A stretch of 64,000 bases of DNA from Bacteroidota bacterium (GCA_023251435.1 JAHEYU010000008.1:29287-93286), one strand, 5' to 3'. Numbered from the stretch's first letter, positions 17,203 through 27,009 are shown. Program-made: numbers and translations. Notes: generated by a model from the letters alone, not told the origin.

Positions 17203-17232
17203 ATCCGGATCGTTGCTGATTCGGATTTTTTG
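17203..17232 (+). terminator. Rho-independent terminator after metK
   Basis: A 9-bp stem ATCCGGATC/GATTCGGAT (one G-U pair), a 6-nt loop and a T run. Confidence 0.8.
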
Positions 17233-17237
17233 TTTCA

Positions 17238-17245
17238 TATTTTTG
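17238..17245 (+). promoter_or_regulatory. -7 box for the histidine kinase gene
   Basis: TATTTTTG matches TAnnTTTG, 29 nt before the ATG at 17275. It directly follows the metK terminator. Confidence 0.5.
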
Positions 17246-17274
17246 CACCGACAAATCAAGAATAATTTTCGTTT

Positions 17275-18315
17275 ATGAAGACCTATTCAGCAAAACGGTT
17301 ATCCCTTTCTATTTCGGTATTGTTACTGGTTTTTAATTTTGGCTTTTTCCTTCTGATATCAAAAAAAGACTCCGAACCACTACTTGCCATCCTCCTGATT
17401 TGCTTCTTCGGCACATTATCCTATTTTCTCGTTTTGTTTATCCTGAATAAATATATCTACGATAAAATAAAACCTATTTACAAGACCATCCGCGAAGTTC
17501 CGATAAGCAGTAAAAAAGAAAAACTGGCCAACAAACTTGGTTCAACCAATATTTCGGATGTGCAGAAAGAAGTGGAAGAATGGGCAAAAAATCAAACACT
17601 GGAGATTACGCGGTTGAAAGACCTCGAACGCTACCGAAAAGAGTTTGTAGGCAATGTTTCGCACGAATTGAAAACCCCGATTTTTAACATTCAGGGATAC
17701 GTGCTGACTTTGCTCGAAGGCGGAATTGACGACCCAAAAATCAATAAACTTTACCTGCAACGTACCGAAAAAAGTATCGACCGTATGATCTCAATCGTTG
17801 AAGATCTGGAGTCGATTACCAAACTTGAATCGGGCGAATTGAAACTGAATTTTGTAGATTTTGATCTGGTGCGGCTCACCGAAGAAGTATTCGAACTGGC
17901 TCAAATGCTTGCCAGCGAACGCAATATCACCCTTCAGTTTGCCACCAAAAACGATAAGCCCGTAATGGTTCATGCCGACAAAAAGCGGATTATGGAGGTG
18001 ATGAACAATCTGGTTGGTAACGGCATCAAGTACGGAAAAAAGAAGGGCAATGTAAAGGTCGGATTCTACGATTTGCACGAAACCATACTGATAGAAGTTA
18101 GCGACAACGGAATAGGAATGGATAAAAGTGAACTGCCCCGCATTTTCGAACGCTTTTACCGGGTCGATAAATCACGGTCGCGAGAGCAGGGAGGAACTGG
18201 TCTGGGATTGTCGATCGTAAAACATATTATCGAGGCACACGATCAAACCATCAACGTTAAAAGTATTGCCGATAAAGGCACAACCTTTACTTTTACGCTC
18301 GAAAAAGCGAAATAA
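17275..18315 (+). CDS. Sensor histidine kinase (PhoR-like)
   Basis: A 346-aa membrane kinase with two TM helices at residues 10-28 and 36-60 joined by a very short outer loop, so it probably has little periplasmic sensing surface. A linker leads to the dimerisation helix with phospho-acceptor His130 in FVGNVSHELKTP. The ATPase domain shows N-box NNLVGNGIKYG, G1 DNGIGMD, the F box and G2 GGTGLGLSIV. The partner regulator gene follows 133 nt downstream. The layout resembles PhoR/PhoB of Bacteroidota, but the stimulus is not shown by the sequence. Confidence 0.9.
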   Translation: MKTYSAKRLSLSISVLLLVFNFGFFLLISKKDSEPLLAILLICFFGTLSYFLVLFILNKYIYDKIKPIYKTIREVPISSKKEKLANKLGSTNISDVQKEVEEWAKNQTLEITRLKDLERYRKEFVGNVSHELKTPIFNIQGYVLTLLEGGIDDPKINKLYLQRTEKSIDRMISIVEDLESITKLESGELKLNFVDFDLVRLTEEVFELAQMLASERNITLQFATKNDKPVMVHADKKRIMEVMNNLVGNGIKYGKKKGNVKVGFYDLHETILIEVSDNGIGMDKSELPRIFERFYRVDKSRSREQGGTGLGLSIVKHIIEAHDQTINVKSIADKGTTFTFTLEKAK

Positions 18316-18448
18316 ACAACCTCCAGTGTTCATTTCATAAATAAAAGTAAACAAACATGCTAGTTTAAAATGAAATTGCTAATTTTCATGCGATTTTAAT
18401 AACATTGGTACAATTGATCAAAAAGAAACCTATAAAATCAAATTTACT

Positions 18449-19168
18449 ATGAGCGACAGTCAATATAAAATTCTACTGGTTGACGACGAAGTTGATATTC
18501 TGGAGTTTATCAGCTATAACCTCGAAAAAGAAGGATACAAAGTTTATACAGCACAAAATGGCGCAGAAGCTATAAAGGTTGCAGAAAGGACACTTCCGGA
18601 CCTGATTATTCTGGATGTTATGATGCCTGAAATGGATGGAATTGCTGCCTGCGAAGAACTCAGAAGAATTCCGACACTTAGGCATACAATGATCGCTTTC
18701 CTGACTGCCCGCGGAGAAGATTATTCGCAGATAGCAGGTTTCGAAGCGGGTGCCGACGATTATATCACCAAACCTGTACGCCCTAAAGTTCTGGTTAGCA
18801 GAGTAAAAGCACTCCTGAAAAGAACTTCCGGAGTTGGAGCTATACAGCCAGCCGTTATAGAAAGCGGGCATACAGTTACCGTCGGAAATCTGGTTATTGA
18901 CAAAGAACGCTATCTGATTGTTCAGGACGGACAGGAAATGATTCTGCCCAGAAAAGAGTTTGAATTGCTTTCATTACTGGTTTCGAAACCTGGAAAAGTA
19001 TTCACCCGCGAAGAAATTTATTATTCGGTTTGGGGCGATAATGTGGTGGTGGGCGACCGTACCATCGATGTTCACATCCGTAAACTTCGCGAAAAAATTG
19101 GCAACGATCACATCAAAACCCTGAAAGGAATAGGCTATAAATTTGTTGACTTTTCAGAAATTCATTGA
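18449..19168 (+). CDS. OmpR/PhoB-family response regulator
   Basis: A 239-aa two-domain regulator. The receiver domain has acidic VDDE (11-14), phospho-acceptor Asp56 in LIILDVMMP, the conserved Thr in FLTARG and the Lys in YITKPVRP. The C-terminal winged helix (about 140-235) shows the recognition region DRTIDVHIRKLREKIG. It is almost certainly the partner of the upstream kinase. Targets cannot be named from sequence. Confidence 0.92.
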   Translation: MSDSQYKILLVDDEVDILEFISYNLEKEGYKVYTAQNGAEAIKVAERTLPDLIILDVMMPEMDGIAACEELRRIPTLRHTMIAFLTARGEDYSQIAGFEAGADDYITKPVRPKVLVSRVKALLKRTSGVGAIQPAVIESGHTVTVGNLVIDKERYLIVQDGQEMILPRKEFELLSLLVSKPGKVFTREEIYYSVWGDNVVVGDRTIDVHIRKLREKIGNDHIKTLKGIGYKFVDFSEIH

Positions 19169-19195
19169 TCATACTGCTTCATTAACGAGGCGCAG

Positions 19196-19239
19196 GCCAG
19201 ACAAACAACCCAAATCGGGAATTTTGTCTGGCTTTTTTT
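19196..19239 (+). terminator. Rho-independent terminator after the response regulator
   Basis: GCCAGACAAA pairs with TTTGTCTGGC around a 17-nt loop, followed by a T run. Confidence 0.88.
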
Positions 19240-19273
19240 ATGCTGAATCAATCCTATTCATTGGCCCAAAGCT

Positions 19274-19307
19274 TTTGGAATTCGGATACTAAATTTTTCT
19301 ATATTTG
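19274..19307 (+). promoter_or_regulatory. Promoter for ileS
   Basis: TTTG at 19274-19277 and TATATTTG at 19300-19307 fit the -33 and -7 elements of the Bacteroidota sigma factor, with a 22-bp gap. The -7 box overlaps the in-frame TTG at 19305, so translation must start later. Confidence 0.7.
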
Positions 19308-19343
19308 TACCTTTTAAAAATTACGGTTATAATTTCGGTTTCG

Positions 19344-22300
19344 ATGAGCAATAAATTTCAGGTTTACAAACAGTTAGACCTATCAAAGATCAACAAGGAA
19401 GTGTTGAAAAGATGGGAAGACGACGATACATTTCACAAAAGTATTTCAACACGCGAAGGTCACCCAACCTTTGTATTTTATGAAGGGCCTCCATCAGCAA
19501 ACGGAATGCCCGGAATTCACCATGTAATGGCGCGTGCCATTAAAGATACTTTTTGCCGGTACAAAACCATGAAGGGCTTCCGCGTGCACCGAAAAGCCGG
19601 CTGGGACACTCATGGCCTACCAGTTGAACTGGGAGTTGAAAAATCGATGGGAATCACCAAAGACGACATCGGTAAAAAAATCAGCGTAGCCGAATACAAT
19701 GCAGCCTGCCGCACCGAGGTGATGAAATATACCCGCGAATGGGAAGAGTTGACGCGCCAAATGGGTTACTGGGTGAATATGGATCATCCGTACATCACTT
19801 ACGACAGCCGCTACATCGAAACCGTTTGGTGGTTGCTTAAGCAGCTTTTCGAGAAAAATCTGATTTACAAAGGCTACACCATTCAGCCATTTTCGCCTGC
19901 TGCAGGTACCGGACTTAGTTCGCACGAGCTAAACCAGCCCGGATGTTACCGCGATGTGAAAGACACTACGGCGATCGCCCAGTTTAAAGCAATTCGTGAT
20001 GCAAAATCGGAGTTTCTCTTCGAGAATGTTGAAACCGATTTGTATTTTGTAGCATGGACAACCACTCCCTGGACTTTGCCATCGAACACCGCTTTGTGTG
20101 TTGGGCCAAAAATTAAATACCTGAAAATTAGAACTTTCAATCCATACACAGGTCAGCCTGTCACTCTGATATTGGCAAAAAACCTGCTTTCTGCTCATTT
20201 CGATCCAAAAAATGAAGAAATTCCTCTGGAAGATTATGCGCAGGGCGATAAAAAAATTCCTTATCGTATTCTGGGAGAATATTCAGGAACGGAGCTAGAA
20301 GGTGTTAACTACGAACAACTTATAAACTGGGTAAAACCCAAAGGAGATGCATTCCGTGTAATTACCGGTGAATTTGTTACCACCGAAGACGGAACCGGAA
20401 TTGTACACATCGCTCCCACTTTTGGTGCCGACGATGACAGGGTAGCCAAACAGCACGGAATTGTTCCGCTGATTGTTGACGACCTCGAAGGTAAACGCCA
20501 GCCACTGGTTGATCGGAACGGGCGTTTTTTCCTGATTGAAAATATGCACCCGGCGTTTGTTGCTGAATATGTGAACATGGAAACATATACTGAATTTGCA
20601 GGACGCTATGTTAAAAATGAATACGACGAAACACTCACCGAAAACGATGCCACAGTTGATGTGGATATTTCGGTGATGCTGAAAAAAGAAAACAAGGCAT
20701 TTAAAGTCGAAAAGCATGTGCACACCTATCCGCATTGCTGGAGAACCGACAAACCAATACTCTATTATCCTTTGGATTCGTGGTTTATCCGTTCTACTGC
20801 GGTTAAAGATAAAATGATTGCCCTCAACAATACCATCAACTGGAAACCTGCCTCAACCGGAACCGGACGTTTCGGAAACTGGCTCGAAAATCTGGTTGAC
20901 TGGAACCTGAGCCGTTCGCGTTACTGGGGAACTCCGCTTCCGATCTGGCGAACCGAAGATGGTACCGAAACAAAATGTATCGGTTCTGTTGAAGAACTGA
21001 TGAACGAGATAAATGCAGCAGTCGCTTCAGGAATGATGGAGAAGAACATTTTTGAAGGTTTTGAAGTGGATAAAAACACCCAGGAAAACTACGAGAAAAT
21101 TGATCTTCACCGTCCGTTTGTTGACGATATATTCCTGGTTTCGGGCACCGGCAAAAAAATGTTCCGCGAACCCGACCTGATCGATGTTTGGTTCGATTCG
21201 GGCGCGATGCCGTATGCGCAACGTCACTTTCCGTTCGAATACAAGGATAAATTCGACGAAGTATTTCCGGCAGATTTTATTGCTGAAGGTGTTGACCAGA
21301 CACGTGGATGGTTTTTTACACTTCATGCCATAGCTACCATGATTGACGAATCGGTAGCCTTTAAAAATATCATTTCGAACGGACTAGTACTCGACAAAAA
21401 TGGCAACAAAATGTCGAAACGATTGGGTAATGCGGTCGATCCGTTTGCTGCCATCGACGAACATGGTTCCGATCCGTTGCGCTGGTACATGCTCACCAAC
21501 TCGCAGCCATGGGACAACCTGAAATTCGACATCAACGGTGTTGACGAAGTAAAACGCAAATTCTTCGGAACACTTTACAATACCTACAACTTTTTCGCGA
21601 TGTACGCCAACATCGACGGTTTTACTTTTGCAGAAGAAGAAATTCCGGTTGATGAAAGGCCAGAACTCGACAGATGGGTTATTTCGTTGCTGAATTCGCT
21701 CATAAAAGAGGTCGCCGAAAGCTATGAAACTTACGAGCCAACCCGCGCCGGGCGTGCCATTTCTGAATTTGTTTCGGAAAACCTGAGCAACTGGTTTGTT
21801 CGTTTGAGCCGCAGACGTTACTGGGGCGGGTCGTACGATAAAGACAAAATTTCGGCCTACCAGACACTTTACACCTGTTTGAGCACAATCGCGAAACTGA
21901 TGGCACCACTTGCTCCATTTTATGCAGATTTGTTGTACAGCGACCTGAATAAAATTTCAGGAAAAGAGACCGATCAAAGTGTTCACCTGGCCAACTTCCC
22001 GGTTGCCGACGAAACAAAAATAGATCCTTCGCTGGAAGAAAAAATGGCCATCGCCCAAAAAGCTTCCTCGATGATTTTAAGTCTTCGCCGGAAAGAAAAG
22101 CTGAAGGTTCGCCAGCCACTTGCAAAAATTATGGTTCCGGTGCTAAGCAAAGATTTTCAGGATAAATTTGACGCGGTGAAAAGCATCATTCTTTCGGAAG
22201 TTAATGTAAAAGAGGTTGAATACCTGACCGATGCCGCCGGAATTATCAGCAAAAAAATAAAAGCAAACTTTAAAACCCTGGGCCCGAAATACGGAAAACT

Positions 22301-22781
22301 GATGAAGCAGATTTCAGGAGAAATTGCCGGTTTCAGTCAGGAGGACATTGGTCTCATGGAAAAATCAGGAAGCCGAAGTTTGACTATCAACGGCGAAATG
22401 GTAACTCTAAGTTTGGAAGATGTTGAAATACAGACGGAAGACATCCCCGGATGGCTGGTTGCCAGCGAAGGCGGTTTGACCATCGCACTCGACATCAATC
22501 TGACCGAAGAACTGAAGCAGGAAGGTATTGCACGCGAGTTTATCAACAAAATTCAAAACATCAGGAAAGAAAGCGACTTTGAAGTAACCGACCGCATCGT
22601 GTTGAAAATTGAGAAGAATGAAAGATTCAATCAGGCTGTCGAGAATTTCAGTGCTTACATCAGCAACCAAACGCTTGCGAATGAGCTGATTTTGGTTGAT
22701 AAAATCGATCATAACCAGACACATACAGTTGAAATTGATACTGATTTGGAAGCCGTCGTTTCGGTCGAAAAATATTTATAA
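19344..22781 (+). CDS. ileS: Isoleucyl-tRNA synthetase
   Basis: A 1145-aa class I aminoacyl-tRNA synthetase charging tRNA-Ile. The HIGH-like motif is PSANGMPGIHH near residue 50, and the KMSKS-like motif is KMSKR. The editing domain (TTPWTLPSNTAL) and WYWGTPLPIW-like segments are present, and the long C-terminal part is typical of the eukaryote-like IleS subclass. The ATG at 19344 (MSNKFQVY) is chosen over a TTG 13 codons upstream because that TTG lies inside the -7 box. The sequence gives no clear sign of a T-box. Confidence 0.96.
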   Translation: MSNKFQVYKQLDLSKINKEVLKRWEDDDTFHKSISTREGHPTFVFYEGPPSANGMPGIHHVMARAIKDTFCRYKTMKGFRVHRKAGWDTHGLPVELGVEKSMGITKDDIGKKISVAEYNAACRTEVMKYTREWEELTRQMGYWVNMDHPYITYDSRYIETVWWLLKQLFEKNLIYKGYTIQPFSPAAGTGLSSHELNQPGCYRDVKDTTAIAQFKAIRDAKSEFLFENVETDLYFVAWTTTPWTLPSNTALCVGPKIKYLKIRTFNPYTGQPVTLILAKNLLSAHFDPKNEEIPLEDYAQGDKKIPYRILGEYSGTELEGVNYEQLINWVKPKGDAFRVITGEFVTTEDGTGIVHIAPTFGADDDRVAKQHGIVPLIVDDLEGKRQPLVDRNGRFFLIENMHPAFVAEYVNMETYTEFAGRYVKNEYDETLTENDATVDVDISVMLKKENKAFKVEKHVHTYPHCWRTDKPILYYPLDSWFIRSTAVKDKMIALNNTINWKPASTGTGRFGNWLENLVDWNLSRSRYWGTPLPIWRTEDGTETKCIGSVEELMNEINAAVASGMMEKNIFEGFEVDKNTQENYEKIDLHRPFVDDIFLVSGTGKKMFREPDLIDVWFDSGAMPYAQRHFPFEYKDKFDEVFPADFIAEGVDQTRGWFFTLHAIATMIDESVAFKNIISNGLVLDKNGNKMSKRLGNAVDPFAAIDEHGSDPLRWYMLTNSQPWDNLKFDINGVDEVKRKFFGTLYNTYNFFAMYANIDGFTFAEEEIPVDERPELDRWVISLLNSLIKEVAESYETYEPTRAGRAISEFVSENLSNWFVRLSRRRYWGGSYDKDKISAYQTLYTCLSTIAKLMAPLAPFYADLLYSDLNKISGKETDQSVHLANFPVADETKIDPSLEEKMAIAQKASSMILSLRRKEKLKVRQPLAKIMVPVLSKDFQDKFDAVKSIILSEVNVKEVEYLTDAAGIISKKIKANFKTLGPKYGKLMKQISGEIAGFSQEDIGLMEKSGSRSLTINGEMVTLSLEDVEIQTEDIPGWLVASEGGLTIALDINLTEELKQEGIAREFINKIQNIRKESDFEVTDRIVLKIEKNERFNQAVENFSAYISNQTLANELILVDKIDHNQTHTVEIDTDLEAVVSVEKYL

Positions 22782-22836
22782 ATGAGAACCATTTTTTTAG
22801 ATGATTATAAAGCCTGTCTGAATTAAAAATATTTTA

Positions 22837-22844
22837 TACTTTTG
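22837..22844 (+). promoter_or_regulatory. -7 box for the DksA-like gene
   Basis: TACTTTTG, an exact TAnnTTTG match, overlaps the in-frame TTG at 22842. The first ATG downstream is at 22902. Confidence 0.65.
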
Positions 22845-22901
22845 AAACTGTTGCAGGTTTCTATTAAACGTAAACTGCTCAAAAATAAAAGGATTAACGC
22901 T

Positions 22902-23279
22902 ATGAGTGAAAAAAACAGATATTCGGACGATGAGTTACAGGAATTCAAACTATTAATTCTTGATAAACTCGAAAAAGCTCAAAAGGACTTTGAAATGTAC
23001 AAAAGTTCCATAACTCAGAGCGATGGAAATGACACGCAGGACACTTCGCCAACATTCAAGGTTTTGGAAGAAGGAGCAGCCACCTTATCGAAAGAAGAGG
23101 CAGGAAAGCTTGCTCAGCGTCAGCAAAAATTTATTCAGTATTTACAGGCGGCGCTGGTTCGTATCGAGAATAAAACCTACGGTATTTGCCGCGAGACCGG
23201 TAAGCTGATTTCAAAAGAGCGTTTGCGTGCGGTACCGCATGCAACTCTTAGCATTGATGCAAAAAACAGTCAAAAGTAA
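22902..23279 (+). CDS. TraR/DksA-family protein lacking Zn cysteines
   Basis: A 125-aa protein: an N-terminal helical hairpin (about residues 10-85) with acidic residues at its turn (SDGNDTQDTSP), then the DksA-type tail YGICRETGKLISKERLRAVPHA. DksA proteins bind RNA polymerase through the secondary channel and modulate rRNA and amino-acid promoters with ppGpp. Only one of the four usual Zn-finger cysteines remains, so the tail must fold without zinc, a pattern common in Bacteroidota members. The start at 22902 is set by the promoter box. It lies just upstream of lspA. Confidence 0.85.
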   Translation: MSEKNRYSDDELQEFKLLILDKLEKAQKDFEMYKSSITQSDGNDTQDTSPTFKVLEEGAATLSKEEAGKLAQRQQKFIQYLQAALVRIENKTYGICRETGKLISKERLRAVPHATLSIDAKNSQK

Positions 23280-23349
23280 AACTTGTAAGATATCAGAAGA
23301 AATGGTTGGCAGAGCAATTCTACCAATCATTTTTTTATAACTATAAATC

Positions 23350-24042
23350 ATGTCAAAAATAAAAAAATCGGTACTCATTGTTTTTGCGGTGTTACTGGTC
23401 GATCAGATTCTGAAGTTCTGGATCAAAACAACCATGGCACTTGGTGACGAATTTCCGGTAATTGGTAAATGGTTTATGATTCATTTCGTTGAGAACAACG
23501 GGATGGCCTTTGGTTTTGAATTTGGAGGAGAATACGGCAAAATATTCCTTAGTCTTTTCCGGATCGTTGCAGTATTCGGAATCGGTTGGTATATCAACAA
23601 TTTATCGAAAAAAGAGGTGCCAATGGGGTTCATTGCCTGTGTTTCGCTCATTATGGCCGGGGCAATCGGGAATATTATCGACAGCGCTTTTTACGGGCTC
23701 ATTTTCAACGATAGCTACGGGCAGGTGGCAACTTTATTTCCCGAAGGAGGCGGATACGCCACTTTCCTGCATGGCCGGGTTGTCGATATGTTTTATTTCC
23801 CTATGTTTTCGGGCGTTTACCCCGATTGGATACCATTTGCAGGTGGCAGCGAATTTCTGTTCTTCCGTCCGGTTTTCAATATTGCCGATTCGTCGATTAC
23901 CATCGGTATTTTTTCGATCATGATCTTCTACCGCAAGCAGTTCAGTGAGCTTGAAAACGATGAATCCACAGAACAGAAGATAGAAACCGGAACGGCAGAA
24001 GAACCGGAACTTACAGCAAAAAATGATTCATTGGAAAATTAA
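23350..24042 (+). CDS. lspA: Lipoprotein signal peptidase
   Basis: A 230-aa signal peptidase II, which cleaves prolipoproteins before the lipid-modified Cys in the inner membrane. Four TM helices are apparent. Catalytic aspartates are Asp146 (GRVVDMFYFP) and Asp180 (FNIADSSI), with ENNGMAFG and GAIGNIID as further signatures. It is longer than E. coli LspA because of a periplasmic insertion (about 115-140) and a charged C-terminal tail (about 200-230), both usual in Bacteroidota. The lipoproteins in this window would be its substrates. Confidence 0.95.
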   Translation: MSKIKKSVLIVFAVLLVDQILKFWIKTTMALGDEFPVIGKWFMIHFVENNGMAFGFEFGGEYGKIFLSLFRIVAVFGIGWYINNLSKKEVPMGFIACVSLIMAGAIGNIIDSAFYGLIFNDSYGQVATLFPEGGGYATFLHGRVVDMFYFPMFSGVYPDWIPFAGGSEFLFFRPVFNIADSSITIGIFSIMIFYRKQFSELENDESTEQKIETGTAEEPELTAKNDSLEN

Positions 24043-24156
24043 TTATTTTGCTTGTGAAATATCGCTGAATTGAGTAAACTTGCACTCCGAAAAAAAGCGT
24101 TCATTTTATCAGTTACGAATTTTTACCTGAAAATAAAAAACCATCAAGATATTTCA

Positions 24157-24230
24157 GGGCCTATAGCTCAGTTGGTTAGAGCACCTGACTCATAATCAGG
24201 GAGTCACTGGTTCAAGCCCAGTTGGGCCCA
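24157..24230 (+). tRNA. tRNA with CAU anticodon, probably tRNA-Ile2
   Basis: A 74-nt cloverleaf: acceptor GGGCCTA/TGGGCCC (one G-U), D arm with AGCTCAGTTGGTTAGAGC, anticodon stem CTGACTCATAATCAG with CAT, and a T arm around GGTTCAAGCC. CCA is not encoded. The GACTCATAATC anticodon loop resembles the lysidine-modified tRNA-Ile2 that reads AUA more than initiator or elongator tRNA-Met, but CAU alone cannot decide. Confidence 0.93.
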
Positions 24231-24541
24231 CTTAATTAACAATCAATATTGACTAAAATGCTTGGAATCAATGATTTCAGGCATTTTTTGTTTTTACAAT
24301 ACCCTGAAATTTACGGTATATCTCGATCTTTAGGTGGCTATCTGGGTGACTAAATATTAAAATCTATTTTTAGGCACCTAAAAGTGTTAATAAATCGTAT
24401 TGCCATAACTGAAATATCTTACTAATTTAAGCAATCAAATACTAAAAGACAACTTTATCTTTTATTTTTCGGCTTCGAATGGATTTACCTCATCAATTTC
24501 CTCAATTCAAGAGGAACTCTTGATATTGAAGTAAATTACAG

Positions 24542-24670
24542 CTAGTGTTAAGTTAATGATCTTTTGACACAGCGTCATACCGAACTTGTTTCGGCATCCC
24601 TTATATGTGGGACCCCGAAATAAATTCGGGGTGACTGGGATCCGACAAAATCGAGTTAACACAACACTAG
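24542..24670. mobile_element. MITE-like element with terminal inverted repeats
   Basis: Imperfect 27-bp terminal inverted repeats (24542-24568 and 24644-24670, 19 of 27 matching, outermost CTAGTGTT identical) enclose two 25-bp hairpins at 24574-24598 and 24611-24635. The inner hairpin unit matches 1709-1771 in the opposite orientation. No ORF and no clear target-site duplication were seen. It is probably a non-autonomous repeat mobilised in trans. Confidence 0.6.
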
Positions 24671-24694
24671 TTCAATATTCCATTAAGGGTTGCA

Positions 24695-24742
24695 AAAAAA
24701 GAGCAACAACCACCCTTGAATGAAGTCGGTTGTTACTCTTTT
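24695..24742 (-). terminator. Terminator downstream of the S46 peptidase
   Basis: AAAAGAGCAACAACC pairs with GGTTGTTACTCTTTT (one mismatch); read on the minus strand it ends in a U-rich run. Confidence 0.75.
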
Positions 24743-24806
24743 AAGTTGTAATTAAAAATACCAGATTTTCTATCTCGAAATTCCTGGCAACATATATTGT
24801 TGCTTT

Positions 24807-26951
24807 CTATTTCGAAAATTTCATTTCATTGAGCAAATAACCTGCTCCACCGAATTTATCCATGATAAACAGTGTGTAGCGAATATCGACATTGATGCAG
24901 CGTTGTAGCGATGGTTCAAAAATAATGTCGCCACTCATCGATTCCCAGTTGCCGTCGAAGGCGGTTCCAATCAGTTCTCCTTTGCGATTCAGCACCGGAC
25001 TGCCCGAATTGCCGCCGGTAATGTCGTTATTGGTAAGGAACGCAACAGGCATCCGGCCATCTTTCAATGCATATTGCCCGAAATCTTTGGCATTGTATAG
25101 TTCTTTCAGCCTGGCCGGAACAACAAATTCCCAATTTTTTGGATCTTCTTTCTGCATCACACCATCCAGAGTAGTAATAAAATCGTAAATCACACCGTCT
25201 TTTGGGGAGTAATTCAATACTTGTCCATAAGTTAACCGCATTGTGAAGTTGGCGTCAGGATACATGGCTTGTCCGTCTTTCATCTCCAGCGTACCGGCAA
25301 TGTACTTTTTTTGTCCTTGTGCATACAGTTCGCGGTACTGTTCAATTTCCTTACTGTACTTTGTGATTGCATCAGAAATATTCTTTCCGGCCACAAATGC
25401 AGGATCGCTTTCCAATGCTTTTTTGTCACCGGCCAATGCAGCCTTTAGTTTTTCTTCAGAAGTAAATACCGATTTCCCAAACATTGCATCAACGTAAGCA
25501 TCAATGCTGCCGTGGTAGTCAGCATCAATAATTTTATAGAACTCCGGAAGATCTGTTGCCGGGACTTTCTCTTTGAAAAGAGAAATCATGGCTTTTGCAA
25601 CCTTTTTGTCGGTAGCCACATTGTAATCTTTATAGAAATCGGAAGGATTGGCTGAAGAATTGGGTCTGCCTCCTCTTCCATCTTGGTTATCGTCGTCAGA
25701 TTTTGGAGTAAAACGCAGTGCGGCAGCTGTTAGCTCAATCGGCGTAAGGGCTTCGGTGTAATATTTCAGAATCATTTGAAGTTTGGCTCTTCCTTCAATG
25801 GCCGACTTCACATCAGCCAAAGCAGTCCCATATTTTTGAACTCTTGCCGAATTAGCAGCCACCCATTCAGTAAAGATCTGTTCTTCGGCTGCCCGTCTTT
25901 CGTAAACTTTTAACTTCGCAAAAGTCTCGTTCATACCAATCGATTTTTTCCAGCCATTGGATGATCCTGCATATTTACTGGCATACATCAACCTTACTTT
26001 CGGATCGGCCACCATATCAGTCATTAGTACATTCTGACGGATTCCTCGCACCAAAATGTTTACTGCATTGGTAATTTCGCTGGTTTCCTTCACTTCAAAT
26101 GAAGTCATAAAACGGTTGGTTCTGCCCGGATAACCCATGATCATTGCAGGATCGTTCTGCTTAACCCCCTTCAAAGAGATCGTCAGGAATTTTTTGGGTT
26201 GATAAGGAACATTGTCTTTCGAATATTCTGCAGGATTATTGTCTTTACCGGCATAAATGCGAAACATGCTGAAATCTCCCGTGTGACGAGGCCACATCCA
26301 ATTATCGGTATCGGCTCCAAACTTACCAATCGAAGAAGGTGGCGCGCCTACAAAACGTATGTCGTTGTATGTTTTGGTGATGATCAGATAATACTGGTTG
26401 CCCCCATAGAAAGAAACTACTCTGCCCCGCAGATAGTTGTTCGTGCCAACGGCTTTGGCCGAAAGTTGTTCCGACACTATCCTAAAAGCCTCTTCTCTGG
26501 CTTTTGAGTCCGTTGCAGCATCGATTGCAGCAGTAACTTCTTTTGTAACATCTTCGAATCGGTCGAGAAAAGTAACAGTCAGGCCTTTGGCCGGCAGTTC
26601 TTCTTCCCGGCTCTTTGCCCAGAAACCTGTTTGCAGGTAGTCGTGGTCAAAAGAGCTTAATTTCTGAATCGCTCCGTAACCGCAATGGTGATTTGTTAAA
26701 ATAAGCGCGTCTTTCGATATTATTTCAGCCGTGCAACCACCACCAAATTGCAATACCGCATCTTTTAAACTCGATTTGTTGATGTCGTAAATTTCTTTGG
26801 AAGAGAGCTTAAAGCCAATTCCTGACATTTCTTTACTGTTTAGTTTTTGAATCAGTGGCAGCATCCACATACCTTCATCGGCACGCAAAGTGTTGACCGA
26901 TAAAATGATGATTGAAAGGAATAATAATCCAGCTTTTTTGAAGTTGATCAT
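24807..26951 (-). CDS. S46 family dipeptidyl-peptidase, DPP7-like
   Basis: A 714-aa periplasmic exopeptidase removing dipeptides from oligopeptide N termini, a family central to peptide feeding in Bacteroidota. A signal peptide covers residues 1-24. The catalytic His is 89 (LTNHHCGYG), and the Ser is 649 in GGNSGSP. At the S1-pocket position 18 residues past the catalytic Ser it has Gly667 (FDGNW), where DPP7 has Gly and DPP11 has Arg. That suggests DPP7-type preference for hydrophobic P1 residues (inference from family numbering). It is monocistronic, with a -7 box TATCTTTG on its strand at 27010-27017. Confidence 0.92.
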   Translation of the reverse strand: MINFKKAGLLFLSIIILSVNTLRADEGMWMLPLIQKLNSKEMSGIGFKLSSKEIYDINKSSLKDAVLQFGGGCTAEIISKDALILTNHHCGYGAIQKLSSFDHDYLQTGFWAKSREEELPAKGLTVTFLDRFEDVTKEVTAAIDAATDSKAREEAFRIVSEQLSAKAVGTNNYLRGRVVSFYGGNQYYLIITKTYNDIRFVGAPPSSIGKFGADTDNWMWPRHTGDFSMFRIYAGKDNNPAEYSKDNVPYQPKKFLTISLKGVKQNDPAMIMGYPGRTNRFMTSFEVKETSEITNAVNILVRGIRQNVLMTDMVADPKVRLMYASKYAGSSNGWKKSIGMNETFAKLKVYERRAAEEQIFTEWVAANSARVQKYGTALADVKSAIEGRAKLQMILKYYTEALTPIELTAAALRFTPKSDDDNQDGRGGRPNSSANPSDFYKDYNVATDKKVAKAMISLFKEKVPATDLPEFYKIIDADYHGSIDAYVDAMFGKSVFTSEEKLKAALAGDKKALESDPAFVAGKNISDAITKYSKEIEQYRELYAQGQKKYIAGTLEMKDGQAMYPDANFTMRLTYGQVLNYSPKDGVIYDFITTLDGVMQKEDPKNWEFVVPARLKELYNAKDFGQYALKDGRMPVAFLTNNDITGGNSGSPVLNRKGELIGTAFDGNWESMSGDIIFEPSLQRCINVDIRYTLFIMDKFGGAGYLLNEMKFSK

Positions 26952-27009
26952 GCTTGAAGTTGATTTTGGTTTTTAACAGAATATTTCTGACAATAATAAC
27001 AATTAAGCG

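Larger units (their letters stand above)
24231..24806. other. Long intergenic region with repeat element
   Basis: This stretch of about 575 bp between the tRNA and the S46 peptidase is non-coding. It contains the MITE-like element (24542-24670) and the peptidase terminator (24695-24742). The remainder, about 24240-24540, is AT-rich without a recognisable gene. Confidence 0.6.
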
